Below the pieces are notes generated by a model, which saw only the letters and a program-made list of their open reading frames with translations, ran no database searches and was not told where the DNA came from. A DNA stretch of 64,000 nucleotides, from NCBI RefSeq assembly GCF_036242395.1, contig NZ_CP108458.1, positions 868,001 to 932,000 on the forward strand, written 5' to 3'. Within the stretch, counting starts at the first letter, position 1; every line of letters begins with the position of its first letter. The position numbers and the translations under genes were made by a program. Shown in pieces: positions 19,314-28,660 of this stretch. Origin of the DNA: Kitasatospora sp. NBC_01266 (lineage in GTDB: Bacteria; Actinomycetota; Actinomycetes; Streptomycetales; Streptomycetaceae).

Positions 19314-22300
19314 TCACCCGAGCGGCACCCGCGCCAGGGCCGCCCGCACGGTGGCCGCCAGGTCGCCGACCTGGACACCGAGGGCACGCAGCTGCCGGGC
19401 GGCCTCCGCCAGCGGCAGATCGACGCGCCGGGCGATCCTGGCGAGCTGGGCGAGCGGCATCGGCGGGTCCATCGGCTGCGGCATCACCTGATCGTCGGCG
19501 GTCAGCAGGCGCAGCGCGTCGCGGTGGGTGAGATCGGGCGGCAGGTCATCGCGGGACACCCGCAGACCGTAGGAACACAGCCTGGCCGCCAGTTCCCTGG
19601 GGCGTCGGCCCAGGTCCCGGGCGGCCAGGACCAGGAGGAAGAACGGGATCTCGTCGTCCGGCCCGAGCCGGAACCACCAGACGTCGTCGAAGTCCTCCGA
19701 GCCGCTCCGCAACAGGTCCTCGTAGCGGAACAGCTCACGGTCGAGCTCGGTCGCACGCTGCGGCAGCACCATGCCCGTCCGCACCCCGTAGGCAGCCAGC
19801 CGGCTGGTCAGCGCGCGCAGGCTGAGCCCCAGCGCCTCGGCCACCTCCATGAGTTGGTGGAAGCTCGGCGCACGGTCCGTCCGGAAGGGCGACCACTCGA
19901 CCTCCCACTTGCCGGCGAGCAGCTCGAAGTCGTCGAGCGACTCCCGGCAGGCCGTCCTCGGTGGCAGGGTGAAGCCGAGGCGCCCGTACTCGGCCCGCAC
20001 CTCGTCGGCGGACAGCTCCAACCACCCCTGAGCGGCCACCAGTTGCCAGGGCGGCAGCGGCCCGACGGCACTCACCCACGGCCACTTTCCGTTGTGGTCC
20101 CGGCTGATCCAGTCGACGTACGCCTGGTCCGGCCGCTCCGGGAAGTCGAACGGCTCGACGTCCACGCCGTAGCGTTCGAGTCGGCCGCGCACCTCCGCCG
20201 GGCTCAGTCCCGTCCGCAGGGCGGCCTGGGCCACGTGGCCGGGCGGCACGGGTCCGTGGTGCTGGATCCCGGTGTGCGCGGTGATCACGCCATCCCGGTG
20301 GAGCAGTTGAAGGTCCAACTCATCGAGCGCGCCGTCCGGCAGCTCGGCCGGCAGGACGGCGATGCCGTAGGACCGCAGCCGAGCCGCGGCCTGCGCCGCG
20401 CTCACCCCGAGCTTCTCGGCGATCTTCAGCAGATCATCGATCGTCGCGTGCGAGCGGCGACGTTCGTACGGCTCGTCAAGCCAGCTCATGTCCGAGACGT
20501 CCCACTCACCCGAGCCTGAGGGGCCGGGCAGCACGAGGTCGCTGACCCCGAAGAGGCGTCGCCGCTCCAACGGGCCGGCCGGACCGCAGCCGAGCCGCCG
20601 GGCGATGCCGAAGACGTCCGACGGCCTGCTGAGCCCGAAGCCGCCACGCCCCCCGGTGAGCAACTCCAGGTCCGACGGCCGGGCCCTGACCACCTGGCGC
20701 GGCTCGACCAGCTCCGGTACGAGCTCCGCCAGCTGGCGCACCAGGTCGGTGGGCTCGTGGGCGAGCATCCGCCAGAGCAGGATGTGGTCCGGGATCGAGT
20801 AGAACCCCGCGTCCGTCGATCGTGCCGAGCGGCGGTTCGACGTCAGCAGGTGGTCGAGCAGCGCCCGGTCCAGCGGGAAGCAGCCGGCCGCGGCGGGTAC
20901 CGTCGGCCGTCTGCGGTCACCGAACCCGACGCCCGCCTCGAACGCCGCCTGCGCCACCAGGTCCGCGGTTCGCGGACTGCTCTTGGCGAGCTCCTGCACC
21001 CACGCCAGGGTGAGGAATGCCGCCCCGCTCGTCACCAGAGTGGGCGCCGCTGCCGTCAGCAACTCCTCGACCTGGGCCGACACGTCCTCCAGCACCGTGA
21101 GGCGGTCGGTGCTGAGCTGCCGCGGGGCATGGTCCCCGGTCAGGTTGACCACGACGCCCCGGGTCCCCGACAGCACCCCGACCTGCCGCCGGGGTTCGAT
21201 CCGCAGGCCATCCACCAGCAGCAGGCCGTCATGCCGACACCAGATCACCTGCGCACCGGGCGGGCTGTCCTGCCATTCCACCAGGTCACCACTGGGCCGG
21301 CCGACCAGCGACTGGAAGACCCCCGGCTCCCACGCCTTCCGCCGCCCACCGTGCTCCACGGTCGTGCGGAACTCGGCGATGCTCAGCACCCCGGCCAGCG
21401 CGTCCAGGCCCGACCAGGAGCGGCGCCGCTCCCGCAGGTAGAGCCGCACCCGGGTGCCGGGCAGGCTGCCCCGCTCCGGCTTCTCGACGATCCGGAACAG
21501 GTGGTTCGGCCCGAGGACGTGCGCCTCCACCAGCGGGCCCGGCACGCCGTCCAGCCCCATCCGGCAGGAGGTCACCCGGATCTCGTCCGCGAGCATGAAG
21601 TAGGACAGCACCCCGATCCCGAACCGGCTGTTGGGGTGGAGCCGCACCGGGGGCTCCACCCGCTCCCACTGCGCCTGCTCCAGCAGGAAGTCGGGCTGCT
21701 CGGCGAAACGGGCGCCGGCGTGCGAGAACAGACCGCGCAGCTCCGCCTCGCCCATGCCGATCCCGTCGTCCACGCACTCCAGGTACTCGCGGCCGTCCTC
21801 GTCCACCCCCTGGACGAACTCGATCCGGCCCTCGTACGGATGGACGGGCCGACCGGACCGCTCCAGGAACTGGGTCCTGGCCCGTCGGTAGCGGCACGCG
21901 TCTAGGGCGTTCTGGTACAGCTCGCGGACGGCCAGGCCGCGGTCCTTGTAGAGCTGGGTGCCGGTCAGCAGGCCGCGCCCCCGGCGGTCGTCCAGCCGGA
22001 ACCGCGCACCACTGGTGAAGGTTCCCTCCGCCGGAACCACGCCGTCGGCGGAGATCCGCGCGGGCAGCGGCGGCATCGGCTGGGTGATCCGGTCGGGCAG
22101 GACGCGCCCGACCGCGAGGAGCAGCCCGTCCAGCCGCTCCGCGTGCTCGCGCAGGGCCTCCAGCACGGCCTCGTGCTCGCAGACCGCCTTCAGCACCGGC
22201 AGCTCCGGCGAGCCACCCCACGCCATCCCGGTCAGGGTCCGCCGCAGGCCGTCCAGCTCGACGGCGTTCGGGACACCGGTGTGCTCGACCACCGTGTCCG

Positions 22301-23156
22301 GCAGGACCGCGAGTTCGATCGCGGCGCCGTACGCGACGGCCAGCAGCAGGCTCGCCCGCCGCTCCCGGAGCCGCTGCCGGCCGGGCCCGGGCAGCAGCTC
22401 GTCCGCCTCCAACTGGCCGAGGTGCTCGGGATTGCAGACATCGGAGCCGAGCCGCAGACCGGCGAGCATCCTGGCCAGCCGTCGCGGGCTCAACGCCTCG
22501 GTCAGCGGCCCGCTCTCCGCGGCGAGCTCGGCCGCCAGCTCGGCGAGCTGGTCCGCCCCCTGCTCCTCCCGGGCGAGCCAACGGCGGTACAGCCACCATC
22601 CGATCGCGGGCGCGGCTTCCGGCCGCAGCTCGGCCCGGTTCACCAGCAGGTCGTGGCCGGCCAGGAAGGACTGGTACCCGGCGCGCCACCCGGTCGCTCC
22701 CGGCCGCGGTCGCAGGTCGGCCGGGTCGACCTCCAGGCGGGAGGCCACCAGCAGGAGCTGGTGAGCCTGGTACAGGTACGGCAGCAGGACGAGCACCCCG
22801 GCCTCGGCCGGGTACAGGTCGAGCGCGCCGTCGGGCTCCCCCAGCAGCCACTCCACCCGGTCCGCGAACCGCGCCGCGAACCCGGGATCGGCCCACGGGT
22901 CCCCGGCGATCCGCTGCTCGGCGGCATCCCGGACAGCAGCCAGTCGCCCCACCAGCCGCCCCGCGTGCTGCCGGTGCGCCTCGACCCCGCGCGCCGCCAC
23001 GTGCGCCCAGACGCCCGAGTCCAGCACACCCCGAACCCACGGCTCCCTCGGCGGCGCGGGCTCGACGGGCCCCCGCACCGTCACCGAGGCCGCCTGGATC
23101 ACCGGCCCCTCGTAGGTCCCCCCGCTGATGGTGTTCGTGATCCCGTGCCGCTCCAC
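19314..23156 (-). CDS. HSP90-like (GHKL) ATPase with tandem winged-helix repeats and RHIM-like N-terminus
   Basis: 1280 aa, GTG start after GGGGAGGA. Residues 8-25 (TNTISGGTYEGPVIQAAS) resemble RHIM-like amyloid signalling peptides with a VIQA core. Residues ~40-400 are helical, like the inactive-HD regions of such proteins. Residues ~400-700 are a GHKL ATPase: ELYQNALDA (412-420), DDGIGM (463-468), FGIGVLSYFM (512-521). From ~900 to 1262 there are six winged-helix-like repeats ending in a YG[IVL] or LG-type signature (near 930, 997, 1061, 1124, 1197, 1260). This build matches HSP90-like/wHTH proteins of actinobacterial NTP-dependent conflict systems. Likely a cytoplasmic sensor or scaffold that assembles on ATP binding. 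Faces the amyloid-motif genes at 23.6-25.5 kb. Confidence 0.85.
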   Translation of the reverse strand: MERHGITNTISGGTYEGPVIQAASVTVRGPVEPAPPREPWVRGVLDSGVWAHVAARGVEAHRQHAGRLVGRLAAVRDAAEQRIAGDPWADPGFAARFADRVEWLLGEPDGALDLYPAEAGVLVLLPYLYQAHQLLLVASRLEVDPADLRPRPGATGWRAGYQSFLAGHDLLVNRAELRPEAAPAIGWWLYRRWLAREEQGADQLAELAAELAAESGPLTEALSPRRLARMLAGLRLGSDVCNPEHLGQLEADELLPGPGRQRLRERRASLLLAVAYGAAIELAVLPDTVVEHTGVPNAVELDGLRRTLTGMAWGGSPELPVLKAVCEHEAVLEALREHAERLDGLLLAVGRVLPDRITQPMPPLPARISADGVVPAEGTFTSGARFRLDDRRGRGLLTGTQLYKDRGLAVRELYQNALDACRYRRARTQFLERSGRPVHPYEGRIEFVQGVDEDGREYLECVDDGIGMGEAELRGLFSHAGARFAEQPDFLLEQAQWERVEPPVRLHPNSRFGIGVLSYFMLADEIRVTSCRMGLDGVPGPLVEAHVLGPNHLFRIVEKPERGSLPGTRVRLYLRERRRSWSGLDALAGVLSIAEFRTTVEHGGRRKAWEPGVFQSLVGRPSGDLVEWQDSPPGAQVIWCRHDGLLLVDGLRIEPRRQVGVLSGTRGVVVNLTGDHAPRQLSTDRLTVLEDVSAQVEELLTAAAPTLVTSGAAFLTLAWVQELAKSSPRTADLVAQAAFEAGVGFGDRRRPTVPAAAGCFPLDRALLDHLLTSNRRSARSTDAGFYSIPDHILLWRMLAHEPTDLVRQLAELVPELVEPRQVVRARPSDLELLTGGRGGFGLSRPSDVFGIARRLGCGPAGPLERRRLFGVSDLVLPGPSGSGEWDVSDMSWLDEPYERRRSHATIDDLLKIAEKLGVSAAQAAARLRSYGIAVLPAELPDGALDELDLQLLHRDGVITAHTGIQHHGPVPPGHVAQAALRTGLSPAEVRGRLERYGVDVEPFDFPERPDQAYVDWISRDHNGKWPWVSAVGPLPPWQLVAAQGWLELSADEVRAEYGRLGFTLPPRTACRESLDDFELLAGKWEVEWSPFRTDRAPSFHQLMEVAEALGLSLRALTSRLAAYGVRTGMVLPQRATELDRELFRYEDLLRSGSEDFDDVWWFRLGPDDEIPFFLLVLAARDLGRRPRELAARLCSYGLRVSRDDLPPDLTHRDALRLLTADDQVMPQPMDPPMPLAQLARIARRVDLPLAEAARQLRALGVQVGDLAATVRAALARVPLG

Positions 23157-23624
23157 CCGCTGTCCTCCCCAGTCACCGCGTGGGGACAGCTTAGGAGACC
23201 GGCGCGCGCCGCTGCGGGCACTCGCGACCGTGATCCGCCGGCACCTGACCGACCGGATGTCAGTCGAGGACCTGGGCGAAACCTCGGGTGGGGCAGCAAC
23301 GTTCGGGATCTGGCGACGGGCTCTCCGCCGCGGCGCTGCCGTGAGCGATCCCGCTGCCTGGGAACGGGCGTCGAGGATCGAACGTGCACTGTGAGCTTGG
23401 GAATCTCAAGATCCTCGAACACATTGCCGCAGGTCAGCGCAGTGGGATGTGATGAGCGCTATGCCCAGCGCTGACGTCCGCCCGGACTCGCCTTCTAGTG
23501 AAGACCCAGGCGAGGCCGGCCCGACGGGCACTAGGCTAGGCAGGCCGTACAGTTGCCGCCGCCCGGAATGTGGTACTCGGGCCGGCAGTCAGTGCGAGAA
23601 GTCATCACCTGGGGGGAGGTGCAC
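23157..23624. other. Divergent intergenic region of the island
   Basis: Holds the promoters of the HSP90-like gene (left) and the membrane protein gene (right); no clear -35/-10 pair was recognised. A short plus-strand reading ending at 23394 (FGIWRRALRRGAAVSDPAAW) looks helical and protein-like but has no good start or ribosome site. It may be a remnant. Confidence 0.3.
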
Positions 23625-25139
23625 GTGCTACTCAAATCGCTTCCGACGTTGCCCAAGCACCGCACGGACCTGGTCACCCGGCGCATGTGTGCCACCGCTC
23701 ACCTGGATCCTCGGCTCGCCCGCGAGGTGCTTGCCGACTATGCCGAGGATGGCATGGAGGCGCTCGGCCCGCCTGTGGGTATCAACCTCATCGCCCTGGT
23801 GCGCCACTCCCGGCTGGTGGAGAGCCGCGTCCACAGCCAGGATCGGGTGCTGGCCTGGCTGCTCACTGCGCTGCTGGCGCTGGTCACCCTAGCGGTTGCG
23901 CAGGTCGCCGACCGGCGACCAATCGTCGCCTCTCTCGCACTCGGGGCGGTCCTGCTGATCCTCGTTGCGGCGTTCGCAGTCGTGTACCGCGCGCTCTGGG
24001 CCAGTTGGAGCATCGTCCTGGCGCTCAGCACCCAGGACGACTCCGCCTTGACATTGGCTCCGCCAGTGGCGGCGGAGGTCGAGCAGCACCTGGCCTCGTT
24101 CAAGCGCCTCAACATGGTCGTCTATCACCACTCCGTGGAGAAGGTGAACCCGTTCGTCGGCAGCGGCTGGCGGATCAGCGAGTCGGTCTGGAACCCGCTC
24201 AACATCGGTCGCCCGGCTAAGGACGCCAACGGCGCCGCTCTTGTTCCGCTCCCGTTCGACGCGGCCGATCTCCACCAGCATGTCGCCAAGCAGATCTCCA
24301 AGGCCACCGGACTCGAGTCGCTGACCGCGCGCAACCGGCTGTACGTCCGCGGCTTCTTCGTCTCCCACATCCCCGACGCGCTGCCTGATCCGACCAAGCG
24401 CCCGGCAGCCGTCATCCCGAGCGACTGGGTGAAGGCCGGAGCGGCCCGGCCCACCAAGGGCATGGAGACCTACCTCTGCCTGCGGGTGATAGGTGAGGGT
24501 GGACATGTCGTGGTGTCGATGCATCTGCGCGCCCAACTACACCACCCGACGCTCACCTGGGAGGTCAACTCCTATGTGCTACCGCCGCTCGGCGACCGTT
24601 TCGGCCTCCCGCAGAGGTTGCTGGCCGGCCCGGTTCGGCTCAGGCTCCGGGCGGCGCACGACGCGCTACGGCAGACCCGCCCGCTGCTTTTCGGCTCGCC
24701 AGGCCGGCTGCTGGGGCGTGCCAGCACCCGGGCGCGCACCGCACGAGCGCTGGAAAAGCAGCGCCGGGAGATTCGGAAGGGGTACGCCACCTTCGACTTC
24801 GGCGCAACCAACAGCCTGCGGGAGCGCGCCGCCTCCTGGGAGAAGATGGGTTTCGCCGAGCGTCGCGACAGCGCCACCTTCGTCAAGCTGTTGACGCAGG
24901 CAGTCCTGGTCTCCACCCGCGACTTCCTGACTGCACATCACATCGACACCACCGATCTGGATGATCAACAGCAGCAGATCATCCAGCAGCAGACCACCAT
25001 CTTCAACGGCTCGATCGGCAACGCCGTGATCGGCGGTACCGGAAACACCCAGAACAACCAGCAGGGCCCGGTGGCACCACCCGGGGGAGGATCCTCCTCC
25101 GGGCAGCCGTCAGCGGGCGGGTCGCCTGCCGCACCATAG
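23625..25139 (+). CDS. Two-helix membrane protein with C-terminal amyloid-like motif
   Basis: 504 aa from the GTG 5 nt after GGGGGGAGG; another GTG lies 6 nt upstream. Soluble N-terminus (~70 aa), two membrane helices (about 76-93 and 100-122), then a ~330-residue cytoplasmic region I do not recognise, with conserved-looking segments NRLYVRGFFVSHIPDAL and LRERAASWEKMGFAERRDSA. The tail is Gln-rich (DDQQQQIIQQQ) and is followed by a Gly/Asn-rich 22-residue motif (460-481) that starts FNGSIGNAVIGG. That motif matches the N-terminus of the next protein at 14 of 22 positions. Likely a membrane-anchored partner or receptor that passes a signal by motif templating. Confidence 0.7.
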   Translation: MLLKSLPTLPKHRTDLVTRRMCATAHLDPRLAREVLADYAEDGMEALGPPVGINLIALVRHSRLVESRVHSQDRVLAWLLTALLALVTLAVAQVADRRPIVASLALGAVLLILVAAFAVVYRALWASWSIVLALSTQDDSALTLAPPVAAEVEQHLASFKRLNMVVYHHSVEKVNPFVGSGWRISESVWNPLNIGRPAKDANGAALVPLPFDAADLHQHVAKQISKATGLESLTARNRLYVRGFFVSHIPDALPDPTKRPAAVIPSDWVKAGAARPTKGMETYLCLRVIGEGGHVVVSMHLRAQLHHPTLTWEVNSYVLPPLGDRFGLPQRLLAGPVRLRLRAAHDALRQTRPLLFGSPGRLLGRASTRARTARALEKQRREIRKGYATFDFGATNSLRERAASWEKMGFAERRDSATFVKLLTQAVLVSTRDFLTAHHIDTTDLDDQQQQIIQQQTTIFNGSIGNAVIGGTGNTQNNQQGPVAPPGGGSSSGQPSAGGSPAAP

Positions 25140-25184
25140 CCCATCGTCCATCGCTCTCTCGTCTCACCGACCCAAGGAGTCCCA

Positions 25185-25520
25185 TTGCCCAGCGGCGACC
25201 AGTTCACCTTCAACGGCGAAATCAAGAATTCCGTGATCGGCGGCAGCAACAACGTCCAGAACAACTTCACCGGCGCGGAGTCATCAGCCGATGCCGTACG
25301 CCAGGCCGCTCAGTTGATCGATCTGGTTCAGCAGGAGTCCCCTGAACTCCATACCGCCGCCGAAGCAGTGCACGCCGAACTCGTTCGAGCGGCCGAGCAG
25401 CGCGTTTCCCCCGACTGCGGTCGGATCCGCTCCTGGCTGGACACCATCGTTCTCGGGCTGACTGCGGGCAGCAGTGCACTCACGCTGGTGCAGGGCATCC
25501 ACCAGGCGATCGGCGGCTAG
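25185..25520 (+). CDS. Small amyloid-motif protein, putative membrane-active effector
   Basis: 111 aa, TTG start with AAGGAG 5 nt upstream, 45 nt after the membrane-protein gene. Residues 9-30 are a Gly/Asn-rich motif starting FNGEIKNSVIGG, the partner of the motif ending the upstream protein. Residues 35-80 form amphipathic helices, and 84-110 a Gly-containing hydrophobic helix (WLDTIVLGLTAGSSALTLV). This build recalls small Bell/HeLo-like effectors that bind membranes once their amyloid motif is nucleated. That is by analogy only; no homology was computed. Confidence 0.68.
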   Translation: MPSGDQFTFNGEIKNSVIGGSNNVQNNFTGAESSADAVRQAAQLIDLVQQESPELHTAAEAVHAELVRAAEQRVSPDCGRIRSWLDTIVLGLTAGSSALTLVQGIHQAIGG

Positions 25521-25536
25521 CAGGCCCTGCCCGGTG

Positions 25537-25556
25537 CCGAGCCGAGCCGAGCCGAG
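25537..25556. repeat. GCCGA x4 between convergent operons
   Basis: Four exact tandem GCCGA units lie in the 75-bp gap between the small effector gene and the kinase gene, which end towards each other. No clear terminator hairpin was seen in the gap. Confidence 0.6.
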
Positions 25557-25595
25557 CCCACGGCAGACCGCACTGTCCCATCGGTGCCGCGTATC

Positions 25596-26936
25596 TCAGC
25601 TGGTGTGCACCACCGCTTCGGTGCCACCGCCCAGGTCCACTCGTAGACCTTCCCGGAGCGGCACCGACCGACCCGGCGGCACCGGGACCGTCGTACCGTC
25701 CGAGCGCCGGGCACTCCAGCTGGTCGCCGGAGTGCGGTTCGTCAGGCCGTACCGGCCGGGCTTCTGCGGATTCTCCGCAAGCTCCGCGATGACGGCCGAG
25801 TCGCTGAAGTCATGGCGGTCGGGCTCCCCCGACAGGTGATGCCCGTAGAGCTGAGCTCCGTGCCCGAGCCGGACGGTGCGAGCCACCTGCGGGCTGCTCG
25901 TGGTCACCACCAGCCACGGCGGCATGACCAGAGTTCGACTACAGGACCAGCACGTCTGCGCGGACGTACCCGTCGGCTCCGTCATGTTCGGGCGCCCGCA
26001 GTTCGCACAGACCACCATGGTGTCCCGGACCTGGCTCAGCACATCCCGCCACTGCGACTCGCGGACCCGGCGGTCCGGGTCTCGCAGGCCCTCGGTGAAG
26101 TTCTGCTGGAAGAGCCGCCGCAGAATCGGCGGGGCAGCCGCCCAGGTGGCCAGTACCGTGCCCTGCTCCATCGGGTCCGGCCGATTGGAGACGTCGTCCG
26201 GGTCGAAGACGAAGAGCGGCCGAGAGCCGTACATCCGCCGCTCGGCGGCCTCGTCCCAGCATCTGATCTTCAACTCCAGCGCGCCCTTCAGCGGATGATG
26301 GTTCATCAGCATCATGAACAGCAGCACCGAGAGCGAGTGCAGGTCGGTCTGCGTGCGCGGTACGGCGCCATCATCCCCCCGGACCAGTTCAGGGGCCATG
26401 AAGTCCATCGTGCCGCTGATCCCGGAAGCCTCACCTTCGGGAACGGCGTTGTCGTTGTCGCAGATCAGCACCGACCCGTCCAGCGGATCGAAGAAAACAT
26501 TGCCCCAGGAGATGTCACGGTAGGCGACCCCCTGCGAGTGCAGTGACTTGTACGCCTCGACCAGGTGGATACCGGCCGTGAGCAGTGCTCGCGTCGAGGT
26601 CTTCATCTGACGGCTGAAGAGGCTCGGCAGGCCCTGGTACCGGTCCGGGCGGAGCCCCATCAGGTAGCCGAACCCATCGGCTCCGTCGCTCACCACCTCC
26701 TCCGGCCAGAGGAAACGGTCGTCCGTGATCCCGCGAGCCACCAGGTCTTCCACGATCTGGAGTTGGTTCTCGGTGGCGCTCTGCGGGAAGTACCACTTGA
26801 GGGCCCGGTCGCCTTGATCAGTCCGCACCCGGTAGACCTCGCCCTGCCCTCCGGCCCCGAGATACCCGGTGACCGTCACAGGACGGCCGGTCTCGGTAGT
26901 CATGTTCGAGCCGATTTCGAGCATTCCACTGGTCAT
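25596..26936 (-). CDS. Ser/Thr protein kinase with zinc ribbon and FHA-like domain
   Basis: 446 aa. Start ATG overlaps the PP2C stop (ATGA). Kinase domain ~20-300: G-loop GYLGAGGQGEVY, K47, catalytic YRDISWGN (D141, N146), DND in place of DFG (D160), GTMDFMAPE. A zinc ribbon follows with C310, C313, C329, C332, then a C-terminal FHA-like beta domain (VRLGHGAQLYG to the end). This kinase, with PP2C and vWA genes directly upstream, forms a TerY-P-type triad as known from tellurium-resistance-linked stress systems. It probably phosphorylates the vWA or GTPase partners. Last gene of the minus-strand operon. Confidence 0.85.
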   Translation of the reverse strand: MTSGMLEIGSNMTTETGRPVTVTGYLGAGGQGEVYRVRTDQGDRALKWYFPQSATENQLQIVEDLVARGITDDRFLWPEEVVSDGADGFGYLMGLRPDRYQGLPSLFSRQMKTSTRALLTAGIHLVEAYKSLHSQGVAYRDISWGNVFFDPLDGSVLICDNDNAVPEGEASGISGTMDFMAPELVRGDDGAVPRTQTDLHSLSVLLFMMLMNHHPLKGALELKIRCWDEAAERRMYGSRPLFVFDPDDVSNRPDPMEQGTVLATWAAAPPILRRLFQQNFTEGLRDPDRRVRESQWRDVLSQVRDTMVVCANCGRPNMTEPTGTSAQTCWSCSRTLVMPPWLVVTTSSPQVARTVRLGHGAQLYGHHLSGEPDRHDFSDSAVIAELAENPQKPGRYGLTNRTPATSWSARRSDGTTVPVPPGRSVPLREGLRVDLGGGTEAVVHTS

Positions 26937-27913
26937 TCGGAGTCCTCTGGAAGGGCGGGTCGCTCCGCCTCGTACACGCTGTCTTCGGCGGCCGGCTCCG
27001 CCACCCCTCGGCCCTTCCGGTTGCCCCGGTCGTACCAGGCTGCCACCAGGGTCGTATCGTCGCCGGAGTAGCCGGCCGCCCTGGCCAACCACTGTGGCAG
27101 ATCGTCCTGCACCGCCGAGAGGCCCGTTCGCTCCAGCCGCGTGTAGAACCCCCGGGCGAACTCCTCGAAACCTGCCCGGTCGACGAAGCTCTTGGACAGC
27201 CCGTCGGTGGAGAGCATCAGCAGACCCGGCGGGCGCGCCGACCTCGCCAGCGGAGCCCAGTGCACCCGCATCAGCATGGGTGCGTCGCGGCTGCACAACG
27301 AGTCGGTCTCGTCACCCAGTTCGGGATGCACCGGCGCCAGCGGTAGCAGCGGACCACCGGTGTCCTGGCCGACCAGGGTCAACTCGCCGTCGCCGAGCTG
27401 CCAGGCCGCCACCAGCCCCGGGGTGAGCACGGCACCGACCAGAGTCGTGCCGTACGGCAGCAGGTCACGTCGCTTCGGCGGTTCGTCCGCTGCCGGGGGC
27501 GGGGTGTCCAACGGATGCTCCCGCAGATGCTCGGCGCACCGCTCCTCCCAGGCCCGCACGATGTCGTGCGGCATCCGCTGCTGGGCCTCCGCCCGTAGTC
27601 GGGGCAGTGACTGCCCCCGAACAGCGCGTTCGGCGAACTCCCCGGCCAGGCCCAGGAAGACCTCCACCGCGAAGCGCGCGCCGTGGTGGCTGCGGGAGTG
27701 CGGCGAGGCACCGTGCCCGTCCGCCGCTGCGAGCAACAGCACCTGGGTGGACCGTGGCCCGTCGTCCACGACGAGCGTCCGGCCCTCAGCGTAGTCCTGG
27801 CAGCGTGCCTTATGCGGGCCGGTCACACCGTGGTGCAGGATCCGCCAACCGGCCTCCGGACCAGCTACGGGCAAGCGTTCACCCTCAGGCTGGGCAGGCG
27901 GCACAGTCACCAC
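26933..27913 (-). CDS. PP2C-type Ser/Thr protein phosphatase
   Basis: 326 aa. Early metal-binding positions in RCQDY and AAADGHGAS (65-70), TTLVGAVL, GDGELTLV, LMLSTDGLSKSF and GDDTTLVAAW give the complete PP2C metal site. Start is GTG at 27913, or the GTG at 27910 that overlaps the TerY stop; either way it is coupled to TerY. The C-terminus overlaps the kinase start by 4 bp. Expected to reverse the action of the neighbouring kinase. Confidence 0.88.
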   Translation of the reverse strand: MVTVPPAQPEGERLPVAGPEAGWRILHHGVTGPHKARCQDYAEGRTLVVDDGPRSTQVLLLAAADGHGASPHSRSHHGARFAVEVFLGLAGEFAERAVRGQSLPRLRAEAQQRMPHDIVRAWEERCAEHLREHPLDTPPPAADEPPKRRDLLPYGTTLVGAVLTPGLVAAWQLGDGELTLVGQDTGGPLLPLAPVHPELGDETDSLCSRDAPMLMRVHWAPLARSARPPGLLMLSTDGLSKSFVDRAGFEEFARGFYTRLERTGLSAVQDDLPQWLARAAGYSGDDTTLVAAWYDRGNRKGRGVAEPAAEDSVYEAERPALPEDSE

Positions 27914-28602
27914 ACGTCATCGTCGTCATCGTCCTGCGACACCACCGGTGGAGCGTACGCTCCGTAGCCGCCGGAGCCCTCCTCCTTACCCGCCATCGGC
28001 TTGGAGGCCGCCTTTACCGCCACAGTGGACGCCCAACGAATCGCCGATGCCAAGGCCTTGGGGCTACCGGCGTCGAGTGGTTCGAGCTCGGGGTTGGCCA
28101 GGAACTCCTTGAGCACCTCCCGGTCGGCGTCCTCACCAATGCCGATGGCGACCCGGACCGCTCGCTGTCCCCATGGCGTCGCGTCGATCGCCTGCAGTCC
28201 AGCGCGCCAGTCGTCGGTCGGCTGCCCGTCGGACACCAGGGCCAGCACCGGCTTCAACGCTCGCGAGGGCATCGGTGGGATTTCCAACTCCCGGGCGACC
28301 ATCTTCAACGCCTCACCGAGATTGGTCATGCCCTCGGTTTTGACGTCCGTCCAGCGAAAGTCGTCGATCGGGACGGGCGTGGCCTGCTGCCACCGCGCGC
28401 TGGACGAGAACGTCAGCACTCGCACCAGCAGAGAGGCCGCGGGGTTGTCGTGCGCTACGGACTGCATGGCCGGAAGTGCCTCGCGGATGGCGTAGTTCAG
28501 CGCTCCGATCTTCCCCTCGAACTCCATCGAGTAAGAGCAGTCGAGGATCCAGAAGAAGTGGACCGGCCTGGTCGCCATCGGACCGCCGGGCATGTCGCTC
28601 AT
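27907..28602 (-). CDS. TerY-like von Willebrand factor A protein
   Basis: 231 aa, ATG after GAGGGGGA. vWA fold with MIDAS motif DCSYSM (D21, S23, S25), TNLGEALK and LVSDGQPTDDW. In TerY-P triads this protein is the metal-dependent adaptor acted on by kinase and phosphatase. The tail is acidic, ending in seven Asp/Val residues before VW. Its stop overlaps the PP2C start, so TerY, PP2C and kinase are translated as a block. Confidence 0.85.
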   Translation of the reverse strand: MSDMPGGPMATRPVHFFWILDCSYSMEFEGKIGALNYAIREALPAMQSVAHDNPAASLLVRVLTFSSSARWQQATPVPIDDFRWTDVKTEGMTNLGEALKMVARELEIPPMPSRALKPVLALVSDGQPTDDWRAGLQAIDATPWGQRAVRVAIGIGEDADREVLKEFLANPELEPLDAGSPKALASAIRWASTVAVKAASKPMAGKEEGSGGYGAYAPPVVSQDDDDDDVW

Positions 28603-28660
28603 GGTGTTTCTTTCCCCCTCGAATGGCATCTCCCCGGAACACCGAAGGCCGGTTGAACGA

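Noticed and set aside
23128..23394. 88-aa plus-strand frame between the island genes
   Set aside because: The end looks protein-like, but the start lies inside the HSP90-like gene and there is no ribosome site.
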